A stretch of DNA of 64,000 nucleotides from Bacillota bacterium (GTDB taxonomy: Bacteria > Bacillota > Clostridia > Lachnospirales > Lachnospiraceae): the NCBI GenBank assembly GCA_023395555.1, contig JAEWYQ010000001.1, positions 1 through 64,000 on the forward strand, written 5' to 3'. A program made the translations under genes and the position numbers. The notes under the pieces are model-generated. The model searched no databases. It saw nothing but the letters and a program-made list of their open reading frames with translations, and had not been told where the DNA came from. Of the stretch, positions 43,327 through 50,565 are shown one piece after another. Numbering within the stretch: the stretch's first letter is position 1; each line of letters opens with the position of its first letter.

Positions 43327-44585
43327 TGATATATTTGCTTTAACGAATCTATCGTTATTTTTGCTGCAACGTGGTAATGTTTTTTATCATCAATCATATA
43401 ATCTCCGGTATATGAAAAGAAATTATCAGCCACAATATCCTCATGCTTATATATCGCATTAACACGTAAGTCTCCAGTATCATCTAAATCATTAAATACT
43501 AACTGTATTTTTTGTATATCATCGTAGAAGTACTCTTCTAGTAGAGGGATTACCGAATTTCTAATAACTCCAGCAATTGCATCTGCTGTCGTCGCTCCAA
43601 GAAATAATGCGTGACCTAACAAATGCTGTGAATCTAGTAAAAGTTCTATCCTTGAATTTAGAGTGTTAAATAATTGTATAACGTCTACTCCATCAATATT
43701 ATGAGCATCAAGTCCTTGTAATTCCATTTCATTTTTTATGACTTCTGCATTCGGAAGCATAGGAATAAATTTAAACCTTCTTCGAAGTGCAATATCAATC
43801 TGATCAATTGATCTGTCTGCTGTATTCATAGTACCATAAACATTTACATTTGATGGTACTGTAAATGTAGTTTTTGAATAAGGAAGAATAGCTGATAAAG
43901 CCCCAGTTTGCCCAGCTCTCTTATCAACTTCTATTAAACTAATCAATTCACCAAATATCTCAGAAATATTACCACGATTAATCTCATCAATAAAAATAGC
44001 ATATTCTTTTTCAGGATGCTTTGAAGCTTCATCACACAATAATTTAAAAACACCAGGTTTTGGTGAGTAATCGATTGATTTTGTGCTAGCTATATACTCA
44101 GGTCTAATTCCTTCAATAAAATCCTCATAAGCGTATGACTGATGGAATGTCACAAAATTATATCTTTTTGTCACAGTTGACTTACTCAGAAATTTAGCGA
44201 AAAAATCCGCACGTGCTTGTTGAACTCTTACTAAATCAACATACCATTCACTAGGTCCAATTGATATAAAAATTCTAGGTTGCACTCTTGTAACTGCTGC
44301 AATTGGAGCAGGAAGAAGATTATGCTTATCCAATTCAGCACCAACATTAATCTTAATACCTAATGAAAGAGAATCAACTTTCCTTTGTATATCTGTTGTT
44401 GCCATTTTTCCATGATTTTGTAGTAAAATCAATGTTATAAGTATCCATTCTTTAGATTCACTAATAAAAGCATTTTTTATCTGCGAATCATCAATATCAT
44501 AATCAATATAGTCATTCATCAATGACTGTATTAGGTATGTTTTTCCTGTTCCGGGAGGGCCATAAAAAATAATGTTCTTTGCCAT
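43323..44585 (-). CDS. McrB-like AAA+ ATPase without N-terminal recognition domain
   Basis: About 420 residues from the ATG at 44,585 (GAGG upstream). Walker A GPPGTGKT is at residues 9-16, i.e. at the very start; Walker B IFIDEINRG (197-205), sensor GTMNTADRSI (251-260) and Arg finger ALRRRF (266-271) follow, with the FHQSYAYEDFIEGIRP segment typical of McrB. Unlike E. coli McrB there is no N-terminal DNA-binding domain. Between residues ~40 and 135 an extra helical/beta segment (ILITLILLQNHGKMATTDIQRKV) resembles a winged helix. McrB moves along DNA with McrC. Confidence 0.9.
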   Translation of the reverse strand: MAKNIIFYGPPGTGKTYLIQSLMNDYIDYDIDDSQIKNAFISESKEWILITLILLQNHGKMATTDIQRKVDSLSLGIKINVGAELDKHNLLPAPIAAVTRVQPRIFISIGPSEWYVDLVRVQQARADFFAKFLSKSTVTKRYNFVTFHQSYAYEDFIEGIRPEYIASTKSIDYSPKPGVFKLLCDEASKHPEKEYAIFIDEINRGNISEIFGELISLIEVDKRAGQTGALSAILPYSKTTFTVPSNVNVYGTMNTADRSIDQIDIALRRRFKFIPMLPNAEVIKNEMELQGLDAHNIDGVDVIQLFNTLNSRIELLLDSQHLLGHALFLGATTADAIAGVIRNSVIPLLEEYFYDDIQKIQLVFNDLDDTGDLRVNAIYKHEDIVADNFFSYTGDYMIDDKKHYHVAAKITIDSLKQIYQ

Positions 44586-44592
44586 AATCAAA

Positions 44593-45345
44593 TTACCTCG
44601 TTAAGTATTTTAATCCTGGAAGAAATCCACTTCCATTAATAACATTTGCTACACCAAACTTTGCATTATACACCTTATACATATTCGTAAATTTAGTAGG
44701 AGAAATATATCCAACATTTTCCATGTAATACTCAACATTTTTAATTCTTAATTGAGGTTTTCTTGGTTCTCCTCCCTCTAAACGATCCCTCGCTGTATTG
44801 TAATTACAATCAAAACCAAAATTCTCAAATACTTCATATAAGAAATCCCCAATATCATCATTTGGACAATCTAATGACAAATATCTTATTGCTGCTTTCG
44901 GAATACTAATATCAGGTGTTCCTCGTCCATCAATAACCCCTAAAACAAATGCTTTTTTCACATCTCTTGATGCTGCTAATAATATAGGCTTTAATGTTGG
45001 AATTTCATTTCGTAAATCTGTCAAACCTATTGACTCAAAAAAAGTACTAAATCCTGGAAGACGATTTTTACCAGAATCTAAAGATGTTCCTTTAATATTA
45101 TCTTTCATAACTGTATATCCATTAACCTTAGAACTGATGATACTAACATAATCAAAATGCTCTGCTGTTTGTGCTTCAGAAGAATATGTAGGGTTATATC
45201 TAACAGGAGCTGCCCAATATAGTTTACCATTACTACTGACTTTCTCATCAGCGGCATAAATTCCCCCTAAAAAGTATGCCACCTCAGTCGTTAAATACTT
45301 TGTACCTGTGTTGATTCCCGCATTGTAAATTTGATAACTTGACAT
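44593..45345 (-). CDS. LAGLIDADG-like protein, candidate specificity subunit
   Basis: 250 residues with two helices that read as LAGLIDADG motifs: LGGIYAADE (26-34) and VLGVIDGRG (134-142), about 108 residues apart, as in single-chain homing nucleases. The last acid is kept in the first (D33) but is Arg in the second (R141), so cleavage is unlikely while DNA binding may remain. It has no recognised restriction domain and lies between the methyltransferases and the McrB-like gene (7-base gap). It probably supplies sequence recognition for the McrBC-like pair; this is inference. Confidence 0.65.
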   Translation of the reverse strand: MSSYQIYNAGINTGTKYLTTEVAYFLGGIYAADEKVSSNGKLYWAAPVRYNPTYSSEAQTAEHFDYVSIISSKVNGYTVMKDNIKGTSLDSGKNRLPGFSTFFESIGLTDLRNEIPTLKPILLAASRDVKKAFVLGVIDGRGTPDISIPKAAIRYLSLDCPNDDIGDFLYEVFENFGFDCNYNTARDRLEGGEPRKPQLRIKNVEYYMENVGYISPTKFTNMYKVYNAKFGVANVINGSGFLPGLKYLTR

Positions 45346-45369
45346 TATGTACCTCCCTTTCTATACCAG

Positions 45370-45398
45370 CAACAGGCAGAGTCTAGTCTCTGCCGTTG
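45370..45398 (-). promoter_or_regulatory. Hairpin between methyltransferase and restriction genes
   Basis: GGCAGAG / CTCTGCC with a 6-base loop, extended by CAAC / GTTG around a mismatch, lies in the only gap (76 bases) of the operon. No U-run follows, so it may act as a processing or stabilising site, or as an attenuator that lowers nuclease gene output. Confidence 0.55.
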
Positions 45399-45421
45399 TT
45401 TAGTATTTTGTTAATCATTAA

Positions 45422-46489
45422 TTAGTTATTTTTCATATCTTTAATAATAGCTTCTGCTATTGCTTTTGAAAGTAAAGGTGGAACTGCGTTGCCTACTTGC
45501 TTCATCTGAGATGTCTTTGTCCCATAGAACCTAAATGTATCTGGAAACGACTGAATTCTTGCTGCTTCTCTAACTGTAATGGCTCTATCCAAATAAGGAT
45601 GTGTAAATTTTCCCGATGAAGGAGTGTCAAATCTAGTAGTTATAGTTACTGATATATCATCAGCATCCATCCTCTCCCATGTCCCACTATAAATAGATTT
45701 CGTTAAATGCTCAGGTGGAAGATATTCTTTTCCGCCTTTTGGTGGTATCATAGCTAATCTCTCCAGTGCAATTTTGGAGTGATTCGTCGCAATATGGTTA
45801 TAAACCTTTTCACAACCCATTCTCATCAATTTTTGATAATCCGAGTTCGCAGATTTTATATACTCTGCTACCTCCGTTCCTTCTCCTGATTTCAAATATG
45901 ACAAATCACTTATTGCATCCCATATAGTTGTTTTCTTGTTTACCTTATTTGGCATTTCAACCAGTTTATCAGTATTCTTTTTTCCTATAATAAAGGCTCT
46001 ATTTCTATTTTGTGGAACTCCATAATCCGCCGCACACAACACTTGTGCATTTATTGTGTACCCCAGTTCTGTAAATAATATTGTTAATTCATTCTTAAAA
46101 AATCCATTTTCAGCTGTTAATAAATTTGGTACATTTTCCATAACAAAATATTTTGGAGATACCTCCTTAACTACATCAACAAAATATCTAAATAGAAAAT
46201 TTCTAGAATCATTTATCGTTTTTCTCTGCCCTTTTTGCGAATATCCTTGACACGGTGGTCCACCCACACATAAATCAACTATTCCTCTATACTTTCCAAA
46301 AGTCTCATGAATAGGAAGTTTTGTAATATCTGCAACAATCATATTAGGATTTTTGCGATTTTTGATATATGCCTGAGCTATTGACTCATCATATTCATTT
46401 GCAATAACCACCTCAAATCCCATCTGTTCAAATCCAAGAGAAAGGCCTCCTACACCTGCAAATAGATCGATCATTTTATATGTGTTCAA
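45422..46489 (-). CDS. DNA (cytosine-5) methyltransferase (Dcm type)
   Basis: 355 residues with all main C5 motifs: FAGVGGLSLGF (motif I), VGGPPCQGYSQKG (IV, C80), ENVPNL (VI), QNRNRAFI (VIII) and TVREAARIQSFPDTFRF...QVGNAVPPLL (IX-X). The recognition domain lies at about 190-290. It starts with TTG at 46,489, preceded by AGGTGA, and overlaps the upstream methyltransferase by 14 bases. Its closest functional setting is BsuMI/LlaJI, where C5 methyltransferases protect against a linked McrBC-type nuclease. Confidence 0.94.
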   Translation of the reverse strand: MNTYKMIDLFAGVGGLSLGFEQMGFEVVIANEYDESIAQAYIKNRKNPNMIVADITKLPIHETFGKYRGIVDLCVGGPPCQGYSQKGQRKTINDSRNFLFRYFVDVVKEVSPKYFVMENVPNLLTAENGFFKNELTILFTELGYTINAQVLCAADYGVPQNRNRAFIIGKKNTDKLVEMPNKVNKKTTIWDAISDLSYLKSGEGTEVAEYIKSANSDYQKLMRMGCEKVYNHIATNHSKIALERLAMIPPKGGKEYLPPEHLTKSIYSGTWERMDADDISVTITTRFDTPSSGKFTHPYLDRAITVREAARIQSFPDTFRFYGTKTSQMKQVGNAVPPLLSKAIAEAIIKDMKNN

Positions 46490-47216
46490 CTTTAATCACC
46501 TGCTCTAACCTATCTTTTGTAATTCGGCAATACTCTTCATTTATATCCACCCCTATGAATCTTCTTCCATGTAATAGTGCTGCAACACCAGAGCTTCCAC
46601 TTCCACAGAAAGGGTCAAATACCACATCATTTTCATTAGTTAGTAAATTTATAAAATTCTCTAACAGCTGAACTGGTTTCTGGGTAGGATGCTTTCCATA
46701 TTTTTTTTCGCTAGATGGTGTTACTGGTGTTTCAAAAAAATCATGAATAGCTTTTCCATTATTATTAAATGTTCCAGTGTGCTTTTTATATGTAAAGTAT
46801 ATCCAAGCCTCTGTCGAGTTAATAAAATGTAAATTCATATTACGTGGCATTGGATTTCTTTTATGCCAAATCCCTGTTGTTTTATAATAAAAATTATGTT
46901 TTTCAGCCAATCTAATAATTGTTTCAACTTTTATAATTGACATAAACATGATAACCGATCCACGTTCTTTTATTATTCTAGCTAATTCAGTGAACAGCAT
47001 GTCCATATCTTTTTCCCATTCATTATATTCAAGATCATCCCAACCAGCTGCTCCAAAGAAGTTTTCTCTCATTGCTTTTAAATTAGTCGCTCTATTTTGC
47101 ATAAACAAACCCAAGTTATATGGTGGATCAGTTAGAACCAAATCAATTGATTTATCCCCAATCTCTTTCATCGCTTCCATACAACTTTTGTTATATAATA
47201 CATATTTGTCAGTCAT
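46476..47216 (-). CDS. DNA amino-methyltransferase (N4/N6, beta-type order)
   Basis: 246 residues. The catalytic TDPPYNLG (29-36) comes before the SAM motif DPFCGSGSSGVAAL (about 200), the order of beta-class N6-adenine or N4-cytosine enzymes, and GKHPTQKPVQLLENFI and GVDINEEY are visible. It is compact, with no separate recognition domain. A second, different kind of modification beside a C5 enzyme is unlike LlaJI, where both methyltransferases are C5 type. Confidence 0.92.
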   Translation of the reverse strand: MTDKYVLYNKSCMEAMKEIGDKSIDLVLTDPPYNLGLFMQNRATNLKAMRENFFGAAGWDDLEYNEWEKDMDMLFTELARIIKERGSVIMFMSIIKVETIIRLAEKHNFYYKTTGIWHKRNPMPRNMNLHFINSTEAWIYFTYKKHTGTFNNNGKAIHDFFETPVTPSSEKKYGKHPTQKPVQLLENFINLLTNENDVVFDPFCGSGSSGVAALLHGRRFIGVDINEEYCRITKDRLEQVIKVEHI

Positions 47217-47249
47217 ATTTTCCTCCAGTATATCATAAATGCCGGATAG

Positions 47250-47444
47250 TTACTCATTTGCACTTTTCCCACTTCTAACCCACTCATCTAATTCCGAACG
47301 TTTAAATTTCCATAGTTTCCCTATTTTTCTAGCAGGCAAATCTATGTCCTTTTTTATCCAATTCCTTAATGTGACCGCCTTAATACCAAGGTATTCTGCA
47401 GCTTCATCTATTCCAATATAATTATCATTTTTTTCTTGAATCAT
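47250..47444 (-). CDS. Excisionase-like HTH regulator of the R-M operon
   Basis: 64 residues with a single MerR/excisionase-type winged helix (IGIDEAAEYLGIKAVTLRNWIKK, LPARKIGKLWKFKRSELDEW). It is the first gene of the operon and lies downstream of a good promoter. Such small HTH proteins head methyltransferase operons and may time methylase and nuclease expression; it could also serve as a phage excisionase. The ATG at 47,444 is chosen for its GAGAGG site. Confidence 0.75.
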   Translation of the reverse strand: MIQEKNDNYIGIDEAAEYLGIKAVTLRNWIKKDIDLPARKIGKLWKFKRSELDEWVRSGKSANE

Positions 47445-47485
47445 ATTAGTACCTCTCATACTTACAAGCTTTTTGTTGCCTCTTT

Positions 47486-47514
47486 AGTATACTTAACAAG
47501 CAATTACAAATCAA
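47486..47514 (-). promoter_or_regulatory. Promoter of the restriction-modification operon
   Basis: Minus strand: TTGATT (47,509-47,514), 17 bases, TATACT (47,486-47,491), about 40 bases before the HTH gene. The rest of 47,515-47,766 is extremely A+T-rich and shows no gene. Confidence 0.7.
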
Positions 47515-47766
47515 CTATTTTTATGATATTTCATTATATTTGATTATATTTATTATTAATAATGGAAATTGATATCTTATATTTATTTTATCAAATATGA
47601 CATTTATATTACAATATCATACAAAAATCTTTCAAAAATTCAGTTAGTATAACAGTTGTTTTTAAGGGGGGAATTTGCTAAGCTTTATTCATATACTTAT
47701 ATTTCTTGAACTTCTATAGCCTGTCTTTAGGTAATATCTATTAATAATCACCAACAAGGAGAACAA

Positions 47767-48069
47767 ATGATTACCAAAATTGAATTAAAATTTATTGATC
47801 CCCAGTATTTTAACATACTGCAGATGGGCTGTCTTACCATCTATGTGCAATCAAAAAATACAAAGCACTACTGGAGTATTCATCTAGAGGAGTATCCATC
47901 ATTTAGGCATTTCAAAATATATCATAAGCATAACAACCATGACCAATATCACCGGCACAGAGACGCTAGAAACATTCGTGCTGCTATTGAACATATAAAA
48001 TCCCATGATGCTTTTCAGTTAAATGGTAGGAAGTACATAAACAGTCAGACATTAACAACAGTTTTATAG
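47767..48069 (+). CDS. His-rich unknown protein, paralogue A
   Basis: 100 residues, soluble, with the run IYHKHNNHDQYHRHRDAR in its middle, rich in His and Arg. It has no motif I recognise. A copy with about 84% identity over ~87 residues is encoded at 49,614; the two flank the lipoprotein nuclease gene. Good AGGAGAA upstream. The C-termini differ (YINSQTLTTVL here). Possible metal or nucleic-acid binder. Confidence 0.7.
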   Translation: MITKIELKFIDPQYFNILQMGCLTIYVQSKNTKHYWSIHLEEYPSFRHFKIYHKHNNHDQYHRHRDARNIRAAIEHIKSHDAFQLNGRKYINSQTLTTVL

Positions 48070-48134
48070 TCTCAACCTATCCCCAAAAAAGTAGTTTCAT
48101 AGTCTCGCAAGACTAAAAGCAGTTCTGTAGTCTC
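48061..48134 (+). repeat. Three short imperfect direct repeats
   Basis: CAGTTTTATAGTCTC, TAGTTTCATAGTCTC and CAGTTCTGTAGTCTC occur at 33- and 28-base steps, the first overlapping the end of the paralogue A gene. They may be a small duplication or a protein-binding array; spacing is not regular enough for CRISPR. Confidence 0.5.
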
Positions 48135-48184
48135 AACCCTAACCCTTTTTTCACTTTATTATCTATACTCCCAGGATAAAAAAC

Positions 48185-48230
48185 AAGGTTTCTATCAATC
48201 GGTTATATTTACCGAAAGTCTAGAAACCTT
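48185..48230 (-). terminator. Terminator of the nuclease gene
   Basis: AAGGTTTCTA / TAGAAACCTT around an inner CGGT / ACCG pairing, followed on the minus strand by GTTTTTTATCC. It stands about 107 bases beyond the nuclease stop. Confidence 0.78.
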
Positions 48231-48336
48231 TGATTTCAAGCCATTTAAGGCATATTTATTTGTCTTTGCATGACATCAAGACTACCGTTTCAACATGCAC
48301 AGTCCACAGAAACATATCTAGCCAATCTCTATTATT

Positions 48337-49392
48337 TTACTCTCCAACCATTCCATCCCCATCACGATCATCCATATACGGATAAAGCCAATGATCAGAG
48401 TAAATTGGCATCTTATAACCAGCTGCTTTAGCTTCAGCTATTGTGACTTTACCATTTCCATTTACATCTACAGCTGATAAATCATTTTCACCATTTGAAT
48501 TAGACTTTTTGCTTACAGTACTTTCTTTTTCTTGCTCTATCATTTCGCTATTAACTTCATCTGGATTGAGATTATCAAAGTCATCTACCACTTTCTCACC
48601 TTTTAAAATATATTCATAGTGATAATGTGATGGTATCTGTGTTGAAGTATCCGGATATGTAATAGTAGCAAAAAACTCTTCACAGCCACCAGCATCTCTA
48701 ATAACCTTCTCCATATACGCTTGATCACCATGTCTGTTTAGTGTGCTATCTTGAGGAGTAATGTTATAAGCATTGGATACACCACCAAGGGAATCCGCTA
48801 TAACATGTCCTTCATCTAAATCTTTATGTTCAGTTCCAGGAACTTTAGCTTCATCCCTATAATATCTTCCATCAGAATTTACTGGCTCATTTTTATCATC
48901 TTGGATTATTATTTTGCTTGCATATACATAAATAAGTTGCCCGTACTCATTTGTAAACGCCCAATATTCCCTATCACCAAAACCAATATCGACTGCTACA
49001 TTTGCTTTTCTTTCACCGGATAAATCTCCACCATCAACCTGAATAATATTATATAAGGCTCCATTAAACTCTATAGTTTTCGCATCGTTATTATTTACTA
49101 CTGTTTCCTTGCGTTCAGTGTTCTCATCCTTAGTTAGGTCATTTTGAGGTGAATCCTCTTTAGAGAGTTCTTCCTCAGGAATATCTACTTTGGGTAAGCC
49201 ATCTTCCGGAATATCTTCTTTCAGTGAGTCTTCTTCAGGCAAGTTTTCAATAATTTCAGTCGGGATTACATTATCCACTAACCCTTCAGTTTTTATAGTG
49301 TCATTGCTACTACAACCATTTATAAAAATTATACATACAATTAAAATAGATATTAAAACAACAACTTGGGTCCTTATTTTTGATTTTGTCAT
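48337..49392 (-). CDS. Secreted lipoprotein DNA/RNA non-specific endonuclease
   Basis: About 351 residues from the ATG at 49,392 (GAGGAGG upstream). A lipoprotein signal (RTQVVVLISILIVCIIFINGC, lipobox Cys 27) is followed by an acidic PEEDSLKED-like repeat linker, a DNA/RNA non-specific nuclease domain (LDEGHVIADSLGGVSNAYNITPQDSTLNRHG, in place of the DRGH motif) and a calcium-binding tail (DVNGNGKVTIAEA and DRDGDGMVGE, EF-hand/Excalibur-like). It would be anchored outside the cell and degrade DNA, for food, biofilm or entry of foreign DNA. Confidence 0.87.
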   Translation of the reverse strand: MTKSKIRTQVVVLISILIVCIIFINGCSSNDTIKTEGLVDNVIPTEIIENLPEEDSLKEDIPEDGLPKVDIPEEELSKEDSPQNDLTKDENTERKETVVNNNDAKTIEFNGALYNIIQVDGGDLSGERKANVAVDIGFGDREYWAFTNEYGQLIYVYASKIIIQDDKNEPVNSDGRYYRDEAKVPGTEHKDLDEGHVIADSLGGVSNAYNITPQDSTLNRHGDQAYMEKVIRDAGGCEEFFATITYPDTSTQIPSHYHYEYILKGEKVVDDFDNLNPDEVNSEMIEQEKESTVSKKSNSNGENDLSAVDVNGNGKVTIAEAKAAGYKMPIYSDHWLYPYMDDRDGDGMVGE

Positions 49393-49493
49393 CTCGGTAT
49401 ATACCTCCTCATATCCTACATTCTCTCTCCTAGTAAATTCTATCAAAATAATATCAAAAGTGCCAGCAATATCTACAGTTCGATTTTATTTTA

Positions 49494-49522
49494 TTGTTCT
49501 TTTGATACTTTTCTGCTATACT
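49494..49522 (+). promoter_or_regulatory. Promoter for paralogue B
   Basis: TTGTTC (49,494-49,499), 17 bases, TATACT (49,517-49,522), about 90 bases before the gene at 49,614. Confidence 0.6.
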
Positions 49523-49613
49523 TTACTCATACACTTATTAGGTCTTTTGACCTTCAAAACCCTCTTCTGGGCAAGATTCCCTCACCTTTTAATAAAAATA
49601 TAAAGGAGAACAT

Positions 49614-49934
49614 ATGATAACCAAAACTGAATTAAAATCTTTTGACACCCAGTATTTCAATATACTACAGATGGGGTGTTTTGCAATCTATGTACAATCA
49701 AAGAATACAAAGCACTATTGGGGTATCCATTTAGAACAGTATCCAACATTTAGACACTTCAGAATATATCATAAACACAACAACCATGACCAATATCACA
49801 GGCACAGAGACGCTAGAAGCATTGATGCAGCCATCGAGCATATCAAAGCCCATGATGGCTTTCAGCTAAACGGTAGGAAACCTGTAGAGAAAATACTAAC
49901 TGATACAAACGATTACATAATCACATTAAAATAG
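49614..49934 (+). CDS. His-rich unknown protein, paralogue B
   Basis: 106 residues, largely identical to the protein at 47,767 (MITKxELK start, DQYHRHRDARSID, then HDGFQLNGRK), but with a different end (PVEKILTDTNDYIITLK). It lies beyond the nuclease gene, which is transcribed away from it. AAAGGAGAA precedes the ATG. A duplication around the nuclease gene, or insertion of the nuclease gene into an existing tandem pair, would both explain the layout. Role unknown. Confidence 0.72.
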   Translation: MITKTELKSFDTQYFNILQMGCFAIYVQSKNTKHYWGIHLEQYPTFRHFRIYHKHNNHDQYHRHRDARSIDAAIEHIKAHDGFQLNGRKPVEKILTDTNDYIITLK

Positions 49935-49965
49935 CCCCTTTGCAGAAACCGATGCAAAAAGGGCT
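49933..49965 (+). terminator. Hairpin after paralogue B
   Basis: AGCCCCTTTGCA / TGCAAAAAGGGCT with an 8-base loop directly overlaps the stop region. No clear U-run follows. Confidence 0.6.
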
Positions 49966-50058
49966 TAACATTGATACTTATTTAATTAATGATATCCCTG
50001 TGAAATATCACTCTGAATGGCATGTTGGCTCTATATCATTCCATCTCTAGTATAAATT

Positions 50059-50265
50059 TTATAAAGTTTCTTCCTTAAGTTGTTTTGGTGTCATTATATT
50101 CTTTGCACTCTCAATTTTATCTTCAACATATATACCAAGACATTCTGCTGCAGCTTTACCTAAAACTTTTGACGTTCTTGCTCCTTCTTTTGGGTGTACT
50201 GATGTATAATCTTTTATTTGATTAACCGTCATATTATTATACTGCTCATCGGTTTTTCTTGCCAT
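50059..50265 (-). CDS. Small hypothetical protein
   Basis: 68 residues, charged and helical: ARKTDEQYNNMTVNQIKDYTSVHPKEGARTSKVLGKAAAECLG..., with AGGAGG before the ATG. It is the last prophage gene before the junction with comEC. No family is recognised; a role at the attachment end (recombination directionality) is possible but unsupported. Confidence 0.55.
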   Translation of the reverse strand: MARKTDEQYNNMTVNQIKDYTSVHPKEGARTSKVLGKAAAECLGIYVEDKIESAKNIMTPKQLKEETL

Positions 50266-50397
50266 AATTAATGCACCTCCTATGAAAATAGGATGTTCAT
50301 TTAATTATATAATATACTTAAACAAAAAATGTACGCTTCTATCATGTCAAAACCTACACAATCGCTACCCTATATTTATAATATAAGGTTAGTTATT

Positions 50398-50452
50398 ACG
50401 ATTTAACGATTACATAACCTTGTAACGATTAAACTATATCGTTAATATCGTT
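50398..50452. repeat. Cluster of ACGATT motifs in direct and inverted order
   Basis: Three ACGATT copies (50,398-50,404; 50,406-50,411; 50,425-50,430) followed by two inverted ATCGTT copies (50,438-50,443; 50,447-50,452), within 200 bases of the comEC junction. It resembles arm-type binding sites. Nothing else is seen in 50,266-50,565. Confidence 0.5.
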
Positions 50453-50565
50453 GTGCAAACGCAGTTATACCGGTTATAATTATTATAATTTATCCTAATG
50501 TTTTTCTCTTGAAAGTCTAGAACTATCTCCAGGCAATTCGCCACAAAACCCTTATACTAAGCCAT

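Noticed and set aside
47250..47444. Calling the HTH gene a phage excisionase (Xis).
   Set aside because: It has the fold, but it heads the restriction operon with its promoter and is not beside an integrase; a regulator is more likely.
48061..48134. Possible minimal CRISPR.
   Set aside because: Repeats are 15 bases, imperfect and 13-18 bases apart; no cas genes.
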